A DNA stretch of 64,000 nucleotides from contig QNGE01001260.1 of NCBI GenBank assembly GCA_008508345.1, positions 62,001 through 126,000 of the forward strand, read 5' to 3'. The notes beneath the pieces are model-generated. The model did not search any database, had not been told where the DNA came from, and was given only the letters and a program-made list of their open reading frames with translations. The position numbers and the translations under genes are program-made. Positions within the stretch are counted from its first letter, which is position 1; every line of letters begins with the position of its first letter. This DNA is from Paragonimus westermani (taxonomy: Eukaryota > Platyhelminthes > Trematoda > Plagiorchiida > Troglotrematidae). Positions 34,176-47,000 of the stretch are shown piece after piece.

Positions 34176-36102
34176 CACCACTAAACATGTAACTAGCACA
34201 GAAACGACGATCCTCAAATGATATAACAAACTTATGACCATGGCCAAAAGGATGAGTGGTCTTTCTTAGGATATCTGGGCCTGAAGCTATCCAAATGATG
34301 CGGTTGAGAGCACAAGTCAACAAAGTTGTGGTATCCGATCCGATGGCTTACGATAGATCACTTGTTTGCATACTGTTCAATAAAACTACGTGAGTGTGCC
34401 TCAACAGGCATCGTTGCACGAAAACCCTCATGGAAACAATGTTCGGGAAGTATCTGATCAGAAAATGGAGCAGAATGGCATATGCAAACTATCCCATTGT
34501 GGAAGTGTCACACGACGCGGCTTCCTGTATGAAGCAATATTGAGCACGTTTAACTCAATGTTGATATAAAGTGCAGTATTTCTAGCCTTGCATTCGTAAG
34601 TTATTCAAGTATCTCTGTCCCCGGTCAAAAACAAACTCCTGCGTTCTCTGTCAAACTTTGTACCCATCAGTCTTTTTGTGCTTGTTGAGAAATTTAGATC
34701 GATAGAGGAAAAAAAGTTACATCTGTGGGCTCAAGAGAAATATGCTTAAGTGGCTGAGAGAGGCATTAGGAAAACAGCTGTTAAACGGCACATACCGAAT
34801 GAGGGATGTTTCCCCCTTTGTCGCATGACATTTATAGACCACATGTCACAAGTTACGTAATCGTTGAACGTCCACATGAATACCCACAGCTCACACATTT
34901 CAAATTTCAGTAAGAATCTACTGGTTGCGAGTCGGCAGCGTCCACCGTGTGCTCAAGCACAATTAACTGCTAAACTTGGCTGCAAATATGCTTGCGAATA
35001 AAAACCGTGCCAAAATTTGTATACAAACTAATTCACTTAACCCTTGTGCTGTGGTTGGGTCTCTACTCACCCGTATGAAACCTCGATCTGAAGGTATTGT
35101 GCATTCGGTTTGCTCGTTCTTTGTGAATCTCTATAAAATTCTTTGCATCTGGTCCATTAGTATAAGCTAAATTCCAAGCTAATGTTCCGAAGAGTTCAGA
35201 AAAAATGTTGCGCTGGTTATTCTTCGATAGGTAGTGGGGTGAGTACAAGTAAACTCACGCGTGCATCCAAGCGTCCACAACGTCGGAAGGAAACCATAAG
35301 AGACGAAAAACGCTGACGACCAGATGTCAATCCTCTTCATTTAATTGTGTGATCGAACAATAACTTCATCGTTTGAATTCGCTAGCAAAATATCCTCTGC
35401 CCAAAGTTAGTGTTAACAGCGGAGGAAAGAGCAACCATTTGAGTATCTAACGAGAAGTTCAACTACTAACGGCAGCTGTCATAGAGACCCATAAGCGATG
35501 GGTTTGGTCACTGGCGAACAATCTCTGTTGAAGGGACCCATAGGTGAAAAACTTAGATTTCAGTACCGAAATCCACGAATGCCACTTGTAAGCACTGAAA
35601 CTGAACTACTAGTGGGCAGTTCAGCAGAAACGATCATTCAGTTATCTAGTAGATTTCATATGATCTAAAGATGTGTGTCTAACCGGGTTTGAGTGTGAAA
35701 AAACGAGCTCCCGCAAAGGCAACGCAGGTCAGCTAGTAACGGGGCTGCATCATTCAAAAATGCTATTTTTCTTGCTAGCCGGATTTCATCCAAAACAACA
35801 CTTTTCACTACCAGATCTGTTCCGATTTACTACTGACAAATTTTTTCTGCTTGAAGCCATTCATATGTGAAAAATCCGGACTTCGGCTGAAAGCAAACTA
35901 ACGAAAATGCTCGCATGCTGTTGCTCTGCATGTAGTCTAACAGCAAAGTATCAAAGCTATGCTGAGAGTCTGGAAATTTGACTTACCAACTCTTTTAGAT
36001 CAACGAATCTTTCAATACCCATTAGTACCAAAATGTTGATGTTGATATAGAACCGGAAATGGCGATATTTATTTAAAATGCGACGAACGTCGTCTCTCAT
36101 AG
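34176..36102. other. no secured gene; one short open frame at 35497-35670
   Basis: From an ATG at 35497 a 56-codon frame reads MGLVTGEQSLLKGPIGEKLR and continues FQYRNPRMPLVSTETELL to a TAA. Within it, TTAGATTTCAG before TACCGA and CTT/GTAAGC could act as splice sites that give phase 0, as needed before the exon at 36103. I regard this as suggestive only. The remainder has no recognised content. Confidence 0.3.
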
Positions 36103-36228
36103 GACAAGTGGCAGAATGTTATCGGAAAGTATCTATTATTTTCCTACAGTCGCCATCCCGAGATCACCACCGACTCACTCTCTTTAGAAATGTTTGTCTC
36201 CGTCTATACTACCTGTCTTGCGACTCAA
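36103..36228 (+). CDS. exon of the long plus-strand gene, helical module part 1
   Basis: The acceptor CGTCTCTCATAG and the donor CTCAA/GTATGT bound 42 codons in phase 0 at both ends. The peptide runs DKWQNVIGKYLLFSYSRHPE then ITTDSLSLEMFVSVYTTCLA and TQ. It is rich in amphipathic helix-forming sequence. The next exon (36527) starts in phase 0. I do not recognise a domain. Its place, on the same strand as the FERM exons and the large exon at 40730, suggests one transcript, but that is inferred from strand and phase only. Confidence 0.6.
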
Positions 36229-36526
36229 GTATGTATCGGATTAAAATGTTATTGTCTTGTTTCAAGTAACAAGTACTCCCAGAACATGCGTGTCTATATT
36301 GGAAAGACAGTCGGTGACCCTGCTGAAAAGAGCCATGGCATGCAAGTGCCTTCGACAGAGCATCTCAGAAGGCACATCATAAGGCTTGATAATTTCCATC
36401 ATACACTGCGAAATAGAGGCTACTTAAACAAGAATGAACAATAACGAGCTCAATGAGAAAAATAGACCTACCGAAGTTCTCAGCTGTGATTTTAATGACA
36501 AAAGAAAAAAGAACTGTGATTTCTAG

Positions 36527-36585
36527 GGCCATTCGAAGTTGCCGTTTGATGAACTGAAGAAACAGCTTACTGCTACCAGTACCAG
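36527..36585 (+). CDS. exon of the long plus-strand gene, helical module part 2
   Basis: A 59-bp stretch between TGATTTCTAG and ACCAG/GTCTTT encodes GHSKLPFDELKKQLTATST and two bases of a further codon (phase 0 to 2). It is phase-compatible with 36103-36228 before it, and with both 37520-37664 and 37774-37901 after it. The donor's +3 to +6 positions are weak, so confidence is limited. Confidence 0.5.
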
Positions 36586-37519
36586 GTCTTTTCCGTATTA
36601 CGTGCGTGAGAGGTTTCAATTCAAGTACGATTTCTTGTACTATTCGAAGTTCCTAATTCCGAGTATCACAAGAACACCTTCACTTAAATTCGCCTTTGTA
36701 GCTGCAAGTACGCTTGTGTTTTACACCGTGAACTAGGGTGAACTTAGTCCAACCGATCAGTCCACACACGTGTTAGGCGATTACCAGTAGAAAGAACAAG
36801 GAACTGTAAAGTTATTTGGGACACAACAAGAATGAGGGGTAAGTCGACAAGTTGGAAATAGAGCAATATACACTTGTAAGCAGGAGATAACTCGTTGACC
36901 TTTATTTCTTGTCCTAAGTATGCTTTGCGTTTTTGTCTGCAATGCCCTTCGGTCCCGAAACAAAATCAGCGCAGCATATAATGTATGAAAATGATGCAAG
37001 AAGAGGCCACCTCTTCAAGTATCAGAAACTGGCCTTATGGCACATCGCAATAATGTTAACAGGACCTTTCCGAAACCTCACTCGTTTGCAACTTTAACTA
37101 ATTCTCGTGCTACATCATAATTTTCGTCCATAGCGTGAGTAAAAGAGTGGTCGGAACCGTGCACTCAAAACGAAAATTTAGGACTATGCAATGTGACATG
37201 AACGTAAGGAATGCGTTGCAACTCATTTACCGATATCATTACCCACTCTCATTCCTATTGAAATCGGTTAGAATCGAAACATTCCTTAAAGTTCACCACT
37301 GATCTTTGACATTTGAAAAAACTATTTTCCCTGCCGAGGTAATCTTGAACTTAGAAGTTTTTGGTCTTCCTGCCAGTCATACACTTACCACTAATGAAAA
37401 TGTGTAACACAGCTTCTTATCGTAATTTATGTCCCGTGACTACCTTAATTTAATGTCAGCTGTACTCGGCGTTTCAAATGAATGAATTTAAAGGCATTCA
37501 AATGAATATTTGTATTTAG

Positions 37520-37664
37520 CCTTCTCCGTCGGTTCAAAGACGATAAAAAGAATCTCAAGTTACATTTCTACAAGTGGTCTGGCCGCGACAGTCAAGAGAG
37601 ATTAGTGAATTTGGTCGAGAGTGACAAAGTTCCGTCTGCTCTAAAAAGGCAATTCTTTAATTTG
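37520..37664 (+). CDS. exon of the long plus-strand gene, basic helical module part 3
   Basis: Acceptor TTTGTATTTAG and donor AATTTG/GTAACT. After one base completing a Ser codon (AG+C from 36585), 48 codons read LLRRFKDDKKNLKLHFYKWS then GRDSQERLVNLVESDKVPSA and LKRQFFNL. The composition (Lys/Arg/Asp with regular Leu and Phe) is strongly protein-like, and the other two frames contain stops. It ends in phase 0, whereas the next good exon (37774) needs phase 2; this conflict is unresolved. The function is unknown. Confidence 0.6.
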
Positions 37665-37773
37665 GTAACTACGCAGTCGTCCTCATTAATAGTGTCTTAT
37701 ATCACGATGACTATACGTTTGTTTCACCGGCAGGATTTTTCAAACAATGGCGATAATCTCTTTTTTTACACAG

Positions 37774-37901
37774 AAGTGTCCGACAAACACGCCAGTCGAA
37801 AAGTCAGAATGATCTGGATCGCAAGCTGGGTGCCAGCAGTGACAGTCTTCCTGATGGTCATCTCACAACAACTGGCGGACTTCAACGACACCAAAGCGTC
37901 T
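37774..37901 (+). CDS. exon of the long plus-strand gene, Ser-rich
   Basis: A strong acceptor (CTCTTTTTTTACACAG) and a consensus donor (GCGTCT/GTGAGT) bound 128 bp. Read from phase 2 it gives SVRQTRQSKSQNDLDRKLGA followed by SSDSLPDGHLTTTGGLQRHQ and SV, a hydrophilic, Ser/Thr-rich peptide of the kind found in signalling scaffolds. It ends in phase 1, exactly what the large exon at 40730 requires (T plus TG gives Leu). It can also be joined directly to 36585 (phase 2), which would skip 37520-37664. An alternative frame (phase 1 to 0) is open too but is hydrophobic and fits no neighbour. Confidence 0.5.
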
Positions 37902-40729
37902 GTGAGTTTTGGCTGATAGTTCACGATGTTCACCAAACGAGCACTTTATGTTAGCTTTTGCTGTCATTTGGGCTCAACGGGTAGAACCAATCTGCAGGAA
38001 GGCCAAACCCGCAACCCTTGGCGGCACAAGCCAAAGCTCTCGTCCGCTCTGGAATCGTTTTTGTATACATCACCTGTGATGTGGAAATATGTATGTTTAC
38101 TCAGTGTTCAACTTGCTCGTACTTCAATGATATGCTGCTGGACGTAGTTCACCTAAAGAGCATAAACTTGCACGACCAAAAGCCTCTAACTGGTAATGAT
38201 TGTTTTTGTAGACTCCAATAAATATCAGTTTTTCTCAAGCCCAGGCAGATTTATGGCGTTCATTTTGATGGTAAGCACTTTCATTTCTACCTAAATTGAT
38301 AAACGGGGTTCCTTTATTCAACCGGTGGAACAAAGCTGATATGTAAAACAATTTTGGTTTTAGCGGACAGAACTGTTTTCGATAAATTCTCATCTTAGGC
38401 TAGTACAATTATTTATCAGATTACATGACAATTAAGGAAGCTATTAATAAGAAATGGTACGAGGGTAAGGCGATTGGGTAAAACACAAACAAGAAGGGTT
38501 TCAGAAAGTCAGTGTTAATCGGGGTGAGTTGGGGGGGGAAGGGATCAAATCACCTTGTGAACTGAGTGTACGTGTCTGACCACGGTAATCTCAAGGTGTG
38601 AACGAACTGTTTTCGAACACACAAATCTGGTTGACCTAATCGGATTGCGACCGCGTCGACCATAGACAGGATATCATATACTCCCCACTCAGTTCTTACA
38701 TTCACTCAATATAAAAGTGTCCTGTTTTGTTTCCATTTCTCAGGTTGTCATTGCGTGCATTGTCCAAGCAAGGTTATAACGGTAGACCTAACGATTTTCT
38801 GTCTGATCCGTGTTACCATTCAACTTGGAACTTATGAGTTATGATCCAGACTAGTCTAGCCAGTCAATAATCAGCCATCAATGGATGGAACAACCTTTAA
38901 CCACAGGTACACAGTCACACTCTAAATTGATGCGTGTTGCCGCTCAGTAGTACAGCTGGTCACGCAAACGTAGGGGGATGAAATGAAAACCAATGACCAT
39001 ATTTGATAGAGCGGCCGCAAGTTAAACAACTAGTGTCATTAAATTGTCAGGGCCTACCTTAATTTCTTCAGAGCATTCTATCCAACGGTGATTCCACGGT
39101 TGCCTTCAGTGAACGATTCACTCTGAAATTTCTGCCTCACTATCAACAACACGATGGATGCTCATCATATATAACGATTCGCTTTTATGATTTTTTGTGT
39201 GAGCGAACTGAAACTAAGGCAGCACAAAGAAGTCACCACAATATTACCATTTTACATCGAATGTGTGGTGCGTTATTTGATCACCGTTCGATACTAGTTT
39301 CTAGAAACCGGCGGCCAATTCATACGAAGAATACAATATCGTGACCAGTTGGTCGACTCCGTGTCATGTCACAGTTAAGAGATCCACAAACCAAAATGTC
39401 ATGAACAACAGTCGTGCTCGTGGAAAATGTGGTTCACGCGTGGAGGAGTTCGATGTGAAGTCAACCGTCGAAGGAGTCGCTGGAATCGTTCACTAGCTTT
39501 CTTCACTCCATAATCTGCGATTTACTGATTTACTAGGTCAACGATAAAATGAACGTCATACTTGTATAAGTGTAAACAAATCTGCCGTAACCGACTTGTT
39601 CAATTCAACTATTAGAATAATAGCCCCAAGTCACTTGTGGAAGTTGAACCACCAAGACCAAGTTGTTAGCTCTGCAAGAACCAACGAAGCTAGTCACGGA
39701 TGAATGATATGCCTTGGTTACATATTTTTGCCAACGATGCTTTCAATTTCCTATCGAACCCGGAAATAGTGTCCCACTAACTATCAAATTAAGGCTGTTC
39801 AGTTGTTATGTAGTGTCAAACATAACGTGTGCTTCAGTTTTCGAAATCTCCCTCGTCCGAACTGAGATTGATTTTTGCTAACTTTATTTTCCCGTAAATG
39901 ATTTGTTAAAACGGACGGAGAACGACCGTCTGCTACAAAATACAATAATTTGTATCGTGTCTTCAACGTGCAGGTTGTCAACGGTTGTATTCCTTTTATT
40001 GTTCATTCCGATACGATTCCTCAACTGGAATACACTGCACGGTGGCTCTATATGCATGTATAAATTGAACACCGTCCACATTAATATTAACGTTCGGTGA
40101 GCATCACACCGGAAGAAGCACTTGGATAATACTTCAAAAACCTGGTCAGGATAATTGTGATAAAAGACAAGGTGATTTGAGAAAAAGCGAAGATACGGTC
40201 GCGTACTTGTTTTTCAAACAGGCAGTTTAGAAAGTCATTTTTGAGTGTGAACGATACGGTCCCTCATGATCAACATTCAGTTTGTCTGCATGAAGATGCC
40301 CAGCATCTTTTCACTGCACAGTCATATGTATGCATCGGCTAAACATAGTTTATACGGCTCGACTTGAACGATGTGCTAGTGAAGTGACTCATGCACCGGC
40401 TTCACTTCATGTTGGGTTCTCGGATAGGTGTGTGGGATATAGATCTTGGCAGGCAGATCGTTAATGCGATCAGTTCATCACAGTGAGTAACTTAAGAAAT
40501 CACACTCTATATTTAGAGTTCTTCGAAAGCTAACGTTTTCCTCGCTATGGCACAGCTTTTACTATAAAGGCATACCTTATGACGGCCTTTAACTGTTTAC
40601 CACAGTTGTCATTCTGTACAAAATGTGAAACATTAAAGTGACCACTTTGGTGTGTTCATTCGTGAATGTTAACGAGGTGATTTCTGTTTCATTGGTCCCG
40701 TGTTTTCTCACTTTGCAATTTCATTTCAG
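37902..40729 (+). other. intron upstream of the giant exon
   Basis: Starts GTGAGT and ends TTTGCAATTTCATTTCAG. The segment around 38450-38700, with a G-run at 38531-38538, shows a weak resemblance to 46810-47000, probably old dispersed repeats. No gene recognised. Confidence 0.6.
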
Positions 40730-43008
40730 TGGAAACGCGACAGACCGGCGACGACTCGGGTATTCTGTCAGTAACCAATCAACTGAGCAGCCAAGTTATG
40801 GGTACAGCAAGACTATCCAAACCTGTCAATAATAGCCAATCTACTCCTAGTCTGTTAAAACCTTCACAAACACAACCAGCAAGTGAAATGAAAAACGATA
40901 AGATTTTAGTTTCTGAAGGAAAATTGGAGTGTAAACAGACCCAAAATGAGGGCAGTGATAAGAAAAAAGAGAGGTCCAGAAAAGATGGTGAGGAAAATCA
41001 AGCCCAGTGCACAGTGCAGCTGAATGATGTAATGCGAAAAACAAACGAACAGACCAAACTAGTTGACGAACAGGAGGGTGAAAAGAAAGGGATTATTTTA
41101 GAAGATAAAAAGCCGCAACCGCTCACAACAAAAGACAGTACTGACGAAGCTGATAACGCGAGCCACAACCAGCCAAAGTCAAAGATCTCATCCACACTGC
41201 ACCAAGAAAAAGAAGAGAGTGATATTTCCGATGTAGAACAGAATGCGGAGGCCACAGATCAACCAGGAGAAATAGGTGACATAATTGCCAACACTAGTTC
41301 AGTCAACACATTGTCATCCTCACCGTTAAGATCCGCAGATGAAGAGGAAGATGAGGATGCAGAGCAAGAGGAAGAGGATTTGGATGAAGGCGTCGTTGAG
41401 TATGGTGGCGGCAACAACCTGAAGACTGATTTAAAAGAAAGCGATGTTAGACAGTCCGCTAAAGAAATTACAGACGGACCCATCCCAAAAGATCACAAAT
41501 CATCAGTTTCAAAATCATCACCTGAACTAAAGACTGGTGAATCCCAAGTGACCGGTAAATGGCTGGGAGCCGGAGGGATCAAACCGTTCACTGAAGACAT
41601 CGAGAAGAAACGCACTGTTGCAAATTTTGTGACGCTGCTTGACTCGGCAAATAAATCTGGTCAATCAGTGAACTCTATACACACGAATACTGTGAGTCAG
41701 TCACGGTCAAGCACAAAGCCACTTCCACTTCCGTCCACCTCTACTAGTCAATCGAAGAGTCTCAGTCAATCAAAGGTATATAAGCCGACTGTTTTGGTTG
41801 GCACGGTAGTGAACATGAATTCCGCATCATTAAATGATACCAGACCTTCACTTATGTCTGCTAAATCTGCTTCACGGACGCCAAGAACACCAGCCTTAAA
41901 CCGTCAAGCAACCCGTGATATTGTGCTTACCAAAGTAGCCGAACCGTCCAACTCAGAGGCAAGTCATGCAGTACTCCCACCAGCGTTTGCAGATATTCTA
42001 GATGTAGGGGAATACATAGATTCATCTGAAACTTCTCCACCAAAAATAGATGAAAATGCTAATTTCAGTTCGGCCAGATGCGTTGAAACACCGCCTCATA
42101 CAAAACCTAGTTTCTACTCCGACAAATCAGATTTATATTTCCCATTTGCGAAGACCATGAGGACCACTCCCACATATTCTAGTATAGTCAGTCGACCACA
42201 AGAATACAGGACGCTAGCAGCAATCCCATCGCGACGCTCTCCTACTAGAAAAGAGATACACTTCGCCCGATCTTCAAATCAGCGTCGTCTGGTTAGTTCC
42301 AACGTGATACAGGAGTCACCACAAGAAATCAGTTTATCTGCAGAAAACTTCACACATTTAAACAGGCCCGTGATACTTACTGACACCAATCGGGATGCGT
42401 CTAGAAAAGAAGCGAACAAGCATGCAGATTCTAGTGGAATACGTTCATCACGAAGATCAGACGACTTGTCGCCACAGCCACGTAACTGGTTTCAAGAGGT
42501 GAAAACGTCCTCATCTAACAACGACCTATTTGGGTATTCCTGCTTAAGAGAACTTATCATTCCTTCTGTCACTGGTGTGTCACCACTGTCCAACCATGAG
42601 CTCGGGGAACCTTCTGAAGGTTTGTCGAATCCGTCAACAAATATCAATGACTCGTGTGTGATAAAGGTTTCCGTTGTTTCTTGCGGTCTGAACGCTAGTT
42701 CTTTGCCACCATTGATTCACCAAGGTCAAGCTAGTGCAAATCCCACCGAAACGTATCGCTCGAAAATATCCAACGACGTTTTGCTGCATCACGGATACTT
42801 GCCAATGCCAACGCAACAAGTGCGAAACTACCAAGTCCGTACCGAACAAACCAGAGGGTCGCGTGAGTTCGAAGGAGCTGGAAGTTGTGCTGCTCAGTTA
42901 GCAGCAGGGGGAAGTCACGCGCACAGAAATACCGTCCCCAATATTTACTCAGATTTGGCGCATGTGACGGGCCTGGACTCGTCATCCCAAGGTCAAGGTG
43001 TTGAAGAG
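40730..43008 (+). CDS. giant disordered exon of the long plus-strand gene
   Basis: After the acceptor TTTCATTTCAG the frame is open for about 760 codons, far longer than anything else here. It is low in hydrophobic residues and rich in Ser, Thr, Lys, Glu and Pro. Codons ~40-200 are Lys/Glu/Gln-rich. Codons ~201-222 form an acidic run (SADEEEDEDAEQEEEDLDEG). WLGAGGIKPFTEDIEKKR lies near codon 280, Ser-rich and TPRTPALNRQATR segments lie around 320-390, and basic Ser/Arg stretches follow. No folded domain is recognised; it looks like a cytoplasmic scaffold region with many possible phosphorylation sites. The frame has a stop at 43021, but a moderate donor (GAAGAG/GTTGGT) at 43008 is in phase 0, matching the exon at 43572. 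Phase-1 donors at 42618 (GAAG/GTTTGT) and 42991 (CAAG/GTCAAG) are alternatives. Confidence 0.8.
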
Positions 43009-43571
43009 GTTGGTCGTCCATAAACCATGGGTGGTGCACCAACATATAGCGTTTGCACAAGTCAGGATTGTTGGAGAGCGCACAGAAAGCACTATCTATA
43101 ATGATCTTGTGTTGCAAAAGCTGGCTCACATGATATGATGCATGAATGGAATGTTTAGATTTTTGAAGTGTCCGTGTTAAGTTACATTAGCAACATTTTG
43201 AAAGGCTTTCGTCCAGTGCCCACTAACAAAGTGGCGGACAGTTGGTTCGGACTGGTTGTTTTCCTCAGTACCGTGCACGCCGAATAATCAATACCATCAT
43301 GTAAGTACGTGCCCGAAGGTTAACTCGGATACTTATCAACTAGACCATAGGGGCATAGTCATAGAAGTAATAGAAAGGTACGCGAGTTGTTTTCTATAAC
43401 CACTACAACACCTCTTTTCATAGACTGCTGTTTTAGCGTTTGATGGTTTCTTTTTCCATGGGAAATGCTCAGCAAGGCCAAAGCAACTTTGCTGGTTCTC
43501 ACCGAGATATTTTTTCAGTATGTTATCTCAAACCATCTTGAGAGTACTTGTGTTTATCTATTCATTTACAG

Positions 43572-43727
43572 ACCAACCGCAACTGGTTGATCGGTTTCAC
43601 CAGAAGGCAAAAAGCAGGGCTACCAATAAGTACCCACTCGGAGTGTAGGCTGAATGGGTTTTACGGGTCGTTAAGTTGTGTTGGACGCGGTTTTACTCAC
43701 TGCCTTGAGAACGACATGACATCACAG
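43572..43727 (+). CDS. exon of the long plus-strand gene, Cys-containing
   Basis: TATTCATTTACAG and CACAG/GTAACT are good splice borders around 52 codons, phase 0 on both sides; the other frames contain stops. The peptide TNRNWLIGFTRRQKAGLPIS is followed by THSECRLNGFYGSLSCVGRG and FTHCLENDMTSQ. It is less disordered than its neighbour and has three Cys. Phase fits both the end of the giant exon and the exon at 49217. No domain recognised. Confidence 0.6.
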
Positions 43728-43986
43728 GTAACTTTCAGTGCTTTCTGTTTCATTCACCTCAGAAGACCCTGTACCTTGTTCGTGACGTCGTGTTATCCTC
43801 AGTTCGCTGATCAGGAAAGTAGAACCAAGTTGACAGCAAAATTTCACCCAGATAACCACACACATTTTCAGAAGGCTATCTAGATACCATAGTGTTACAG
43901 ATGCATAGATTTGTGAAGAACAGTTAAGAAACTTAATCGTCAACCAAAGCACACTTGTTTTTGTAGACAGCAAAGTTGTGGATTCA

Positions 43987-44033
<47 letters not shown>

Positions 44034-47000
44034 CCGTCTGAGAGTTTCTGCGGGCAGTCAATGACTCATGAACACACTGGTGAACAACATAGTCTAGTCG
44101 TAGTTTGTAAGCCTACCTAACTTCGTGCCCGGAGATGTTATGGCTTACGATTAGTAACTTCATTAGTTGAAGTTAAGCAATATATTATACAGACTTATTT
44201 GTCCGCACTGCGTAGCTTTCCACGTTCTTGAGGCTAAAACTATGCGCTGAAAACAAGGTTACACTGGCGCAGATTGCTTAAAGTCCACATAAGCCTATGA
44301 ATCGTTTCCATCACTATATCTGATTTTGATGGGATATAGTTATCAGTCGCTACCGAAGGCAAGCAGGGAGGGTGAATGTTGAAAAAATGTTGGTGATTAT
44401 GATCAACTCGGAGTAGTGTGACTTATCTCTGGTAGAGTAAGAATAAAAAACGTGAGTTAGGTGAATAGATTGTAAACCCAACGGAATGGGATGGCTTTTC
44501 TACTGTAACACTTTTGAACACATGAAGTGTGGGATGCAGAGCCGCTTTTCCTAGTTTGGTTCAGTGTGTGTGGTAAGTGCTTCACAGTAACTTTTTCCTA
44601 TGAAGGCTGAACCGTCGTAAGCCAGAAAGACTAAAATTCAACACTTTACTAAGTGATCTTTACTGCACCACCTGTCAAGTATGAGTGAATAAGGCACACA
44701 TCGTGAGGTCGATGGATTATCAGTGGTGCCCTGAATCTTGTACAGAACTGACCCACACACCTAATTATTTTCCAGGAAATTACATGTGCCTTATGTAGTA
44801 CTGGGGGTTGCACAACAAAGAAATGGGTGCCTTGATACATTGCTGTTTTTCAAAGTGGCTTGAGTGCAGAAATTACCTGGGTGTGAAGACTGTGACCGTA
44901 GGTTGTCGGTATTCTCCTTGTGACATAATGGAAACCCAAAGTGTGCATGAATAAACCCTCAACTTTAACCGCAAAAAAGGACTTCACATCATTTGAGGTG
45001 GAAACGTCTTCGGGAGCTAATACTCCGTCGAGTGGTTAAGTTAAGCGCAGAATTACATCTGCATGACTCCTCACAAAATGTAGAAGTTGTCCGTTTCCAT
45101 TTTTACGTGGGGGATAGAAATAGGTCCAGCAGAATTTTGACCCACTCACGTTTGTCGTTCAGGCTTATTAGGGTCCCCAGCAATTCGTTGTCTCAACTAC
45201 TATGTGCAAATGCGTCCAAATAACTTTGCAACTCGAGTGTCACAGACACCACCGTTTTTATGGTAGACACCGGCCAGATCTCTGCGAGATGGTCCATATG
45301 TCACGTGTAGATTGATTCCTCATTAAGAATTATCACCACGATCCTCGTTAACTTTGCTAGTCCAGTGGCACGTAACTGGACGGGTTGGTGGTTGTTTGGA
45401 AGCAGTGGACCAAACAACGCGAAACGCATCAAGTTGTAACGACTACAAACCTACGTTTCAGCCTGTCTCAAGTTTTCCTAAAAGTGTCACTTTCTGACAT
45501 CGTAGTTACTGAAACCCCTAAACCCGATAGGGAGCCCACATTGAGCACATAGTTTGAGAAACAAACTTTAATTTCTGTTTTGGGGGCAATGTTACTGACT
45601 GAGTGACTGGAGCCATTTGGGTCATTATTGCTTACCGACAGGTGATGATACTTTGAAATGGTTAAACCTGTATTTAAATACGCTGGATGAGTGGCATAGC
45701 AATCATGGGTTCAAGTACATGTTGGAGAGGCAAGTGAATGAGCTGAGGTCCTAAACCCATGCACCATCTCCTGGATAATTTGAGTCCATATTTAACCACG
45801 AATTGTTGGCAACATTTAACCGGAAAATGTTTTTAAAATCTACATTGCGTAAACTGCCTGAACATTGTACACCCGTGTAAGTAAATACTGAAGACAACCA
45901 ACAACGCTCGGGAGTCAGCTGACCTACAGTTTGAAAGATTCGTACGGAATAGGATACATGGGTTACGGGCCACGTGACAGACGGTTTTTTGGGTGCTAAT
46001 TGTCTGCTTAACTCCAGTCACCCGAAAAGAAACGTTCACGTTTATCTCAACGTTAGCTGTTTTCTAACTAGTCCTTTTGCTGTAACTATGCTGTTATATA
46101 GGAAATACTGCAACATTTCATAAGTGCACGTGCCTTGTGGTGATATCAGAATGTTTACACTTTGGTTGCTAGCAATTCGGACCGTATTTTTCGGATCAAG
46201 AACATACACCACACGGGAACGTTTGGATGGCAGTGGGTCGAAGAACACCACGCTTTGTATGAATAGACTGTTGTTCCCATTTCGACTCTCACCTTTGAAG
46301 ATAAGGAGAATATGATTTGGCCGTTTCACCTGGCGTGATTATCTACCTCGTGTTTGCCTCAGAAATATCCGGTAATTAATGTGGGTAGGCAGACCATCCA
46401 CTTGTGCGGTGTTTAGGTGGTGGGATCATTACCGGAACCAGTAGTTAAGGATGAGGTTTGCACCGTTCCTCATACGACACCCAAAATCACCTGACTTACA
46501 TCGTTGTGATCATAGCAAGGACTGTATTTAGTGTCTAACAATAATGCAGGTGATACATAACTGGAGTAAAATATTGTGGAGAGAAAAACGTCGGGAGTTT
46601 GGTTACGGGCTGATCGTTATTTAATATCACTTGTTGAATTGGACCTGTTGAAAAGACGAGAAAAACTGATGCCTAATGAGCAGAAGCACATATAAGCAGA
46701 GGTTTAAAACTTTGAAACAATTGGTTCCGTCGAGCAGTTTGAACAAAGCAGATAGAACATGAAAACTGGTAGATGCAAGCATTTCGTATTGACTCATCAG
46801 TACCAAACTTACAATAACACGGGTGGGTTTTTTTTAAACAATCGATTTGAGGGGTGGAAAATCAATAAGCGAGTTAGGATAAGACATTAAGTCCAGGGAA
46901 GGGTCAGGTTCACGAACAGTTGTTTCTGAACACAGAGAGCTGGTTTGAGTCGATTAATTGCAACCGCTTCAGCGAACCGTAAGAATCTCGGGTTGGAATG

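Noticed and set aside
36190..36444. Frame with MRVYIGKT resembling a GIY-YIG endonuclease of a Penelope-like element
   Set aside because: Only a few residues match, the downstream pattern is absent, and its start overlaps the well-bounded exon 36103-36228 in the same frame.
37605..37916. One continuous exon reading from 37520 to 37916
   Set aside because: Beyond the donor at 37664 the peptide becomes hydrophobic and unlike coding sequence, and the strong acceptor at 37773 and donor at 37901 would be ignored.
43021..43023. Treating the stop after the giant exon as the end of the gene
   Set aside because: Not excluded, but phase-matched exons with good borders follow (43572, 49217, 61039), and no polyadenylation signal is seen shortly after 43023.
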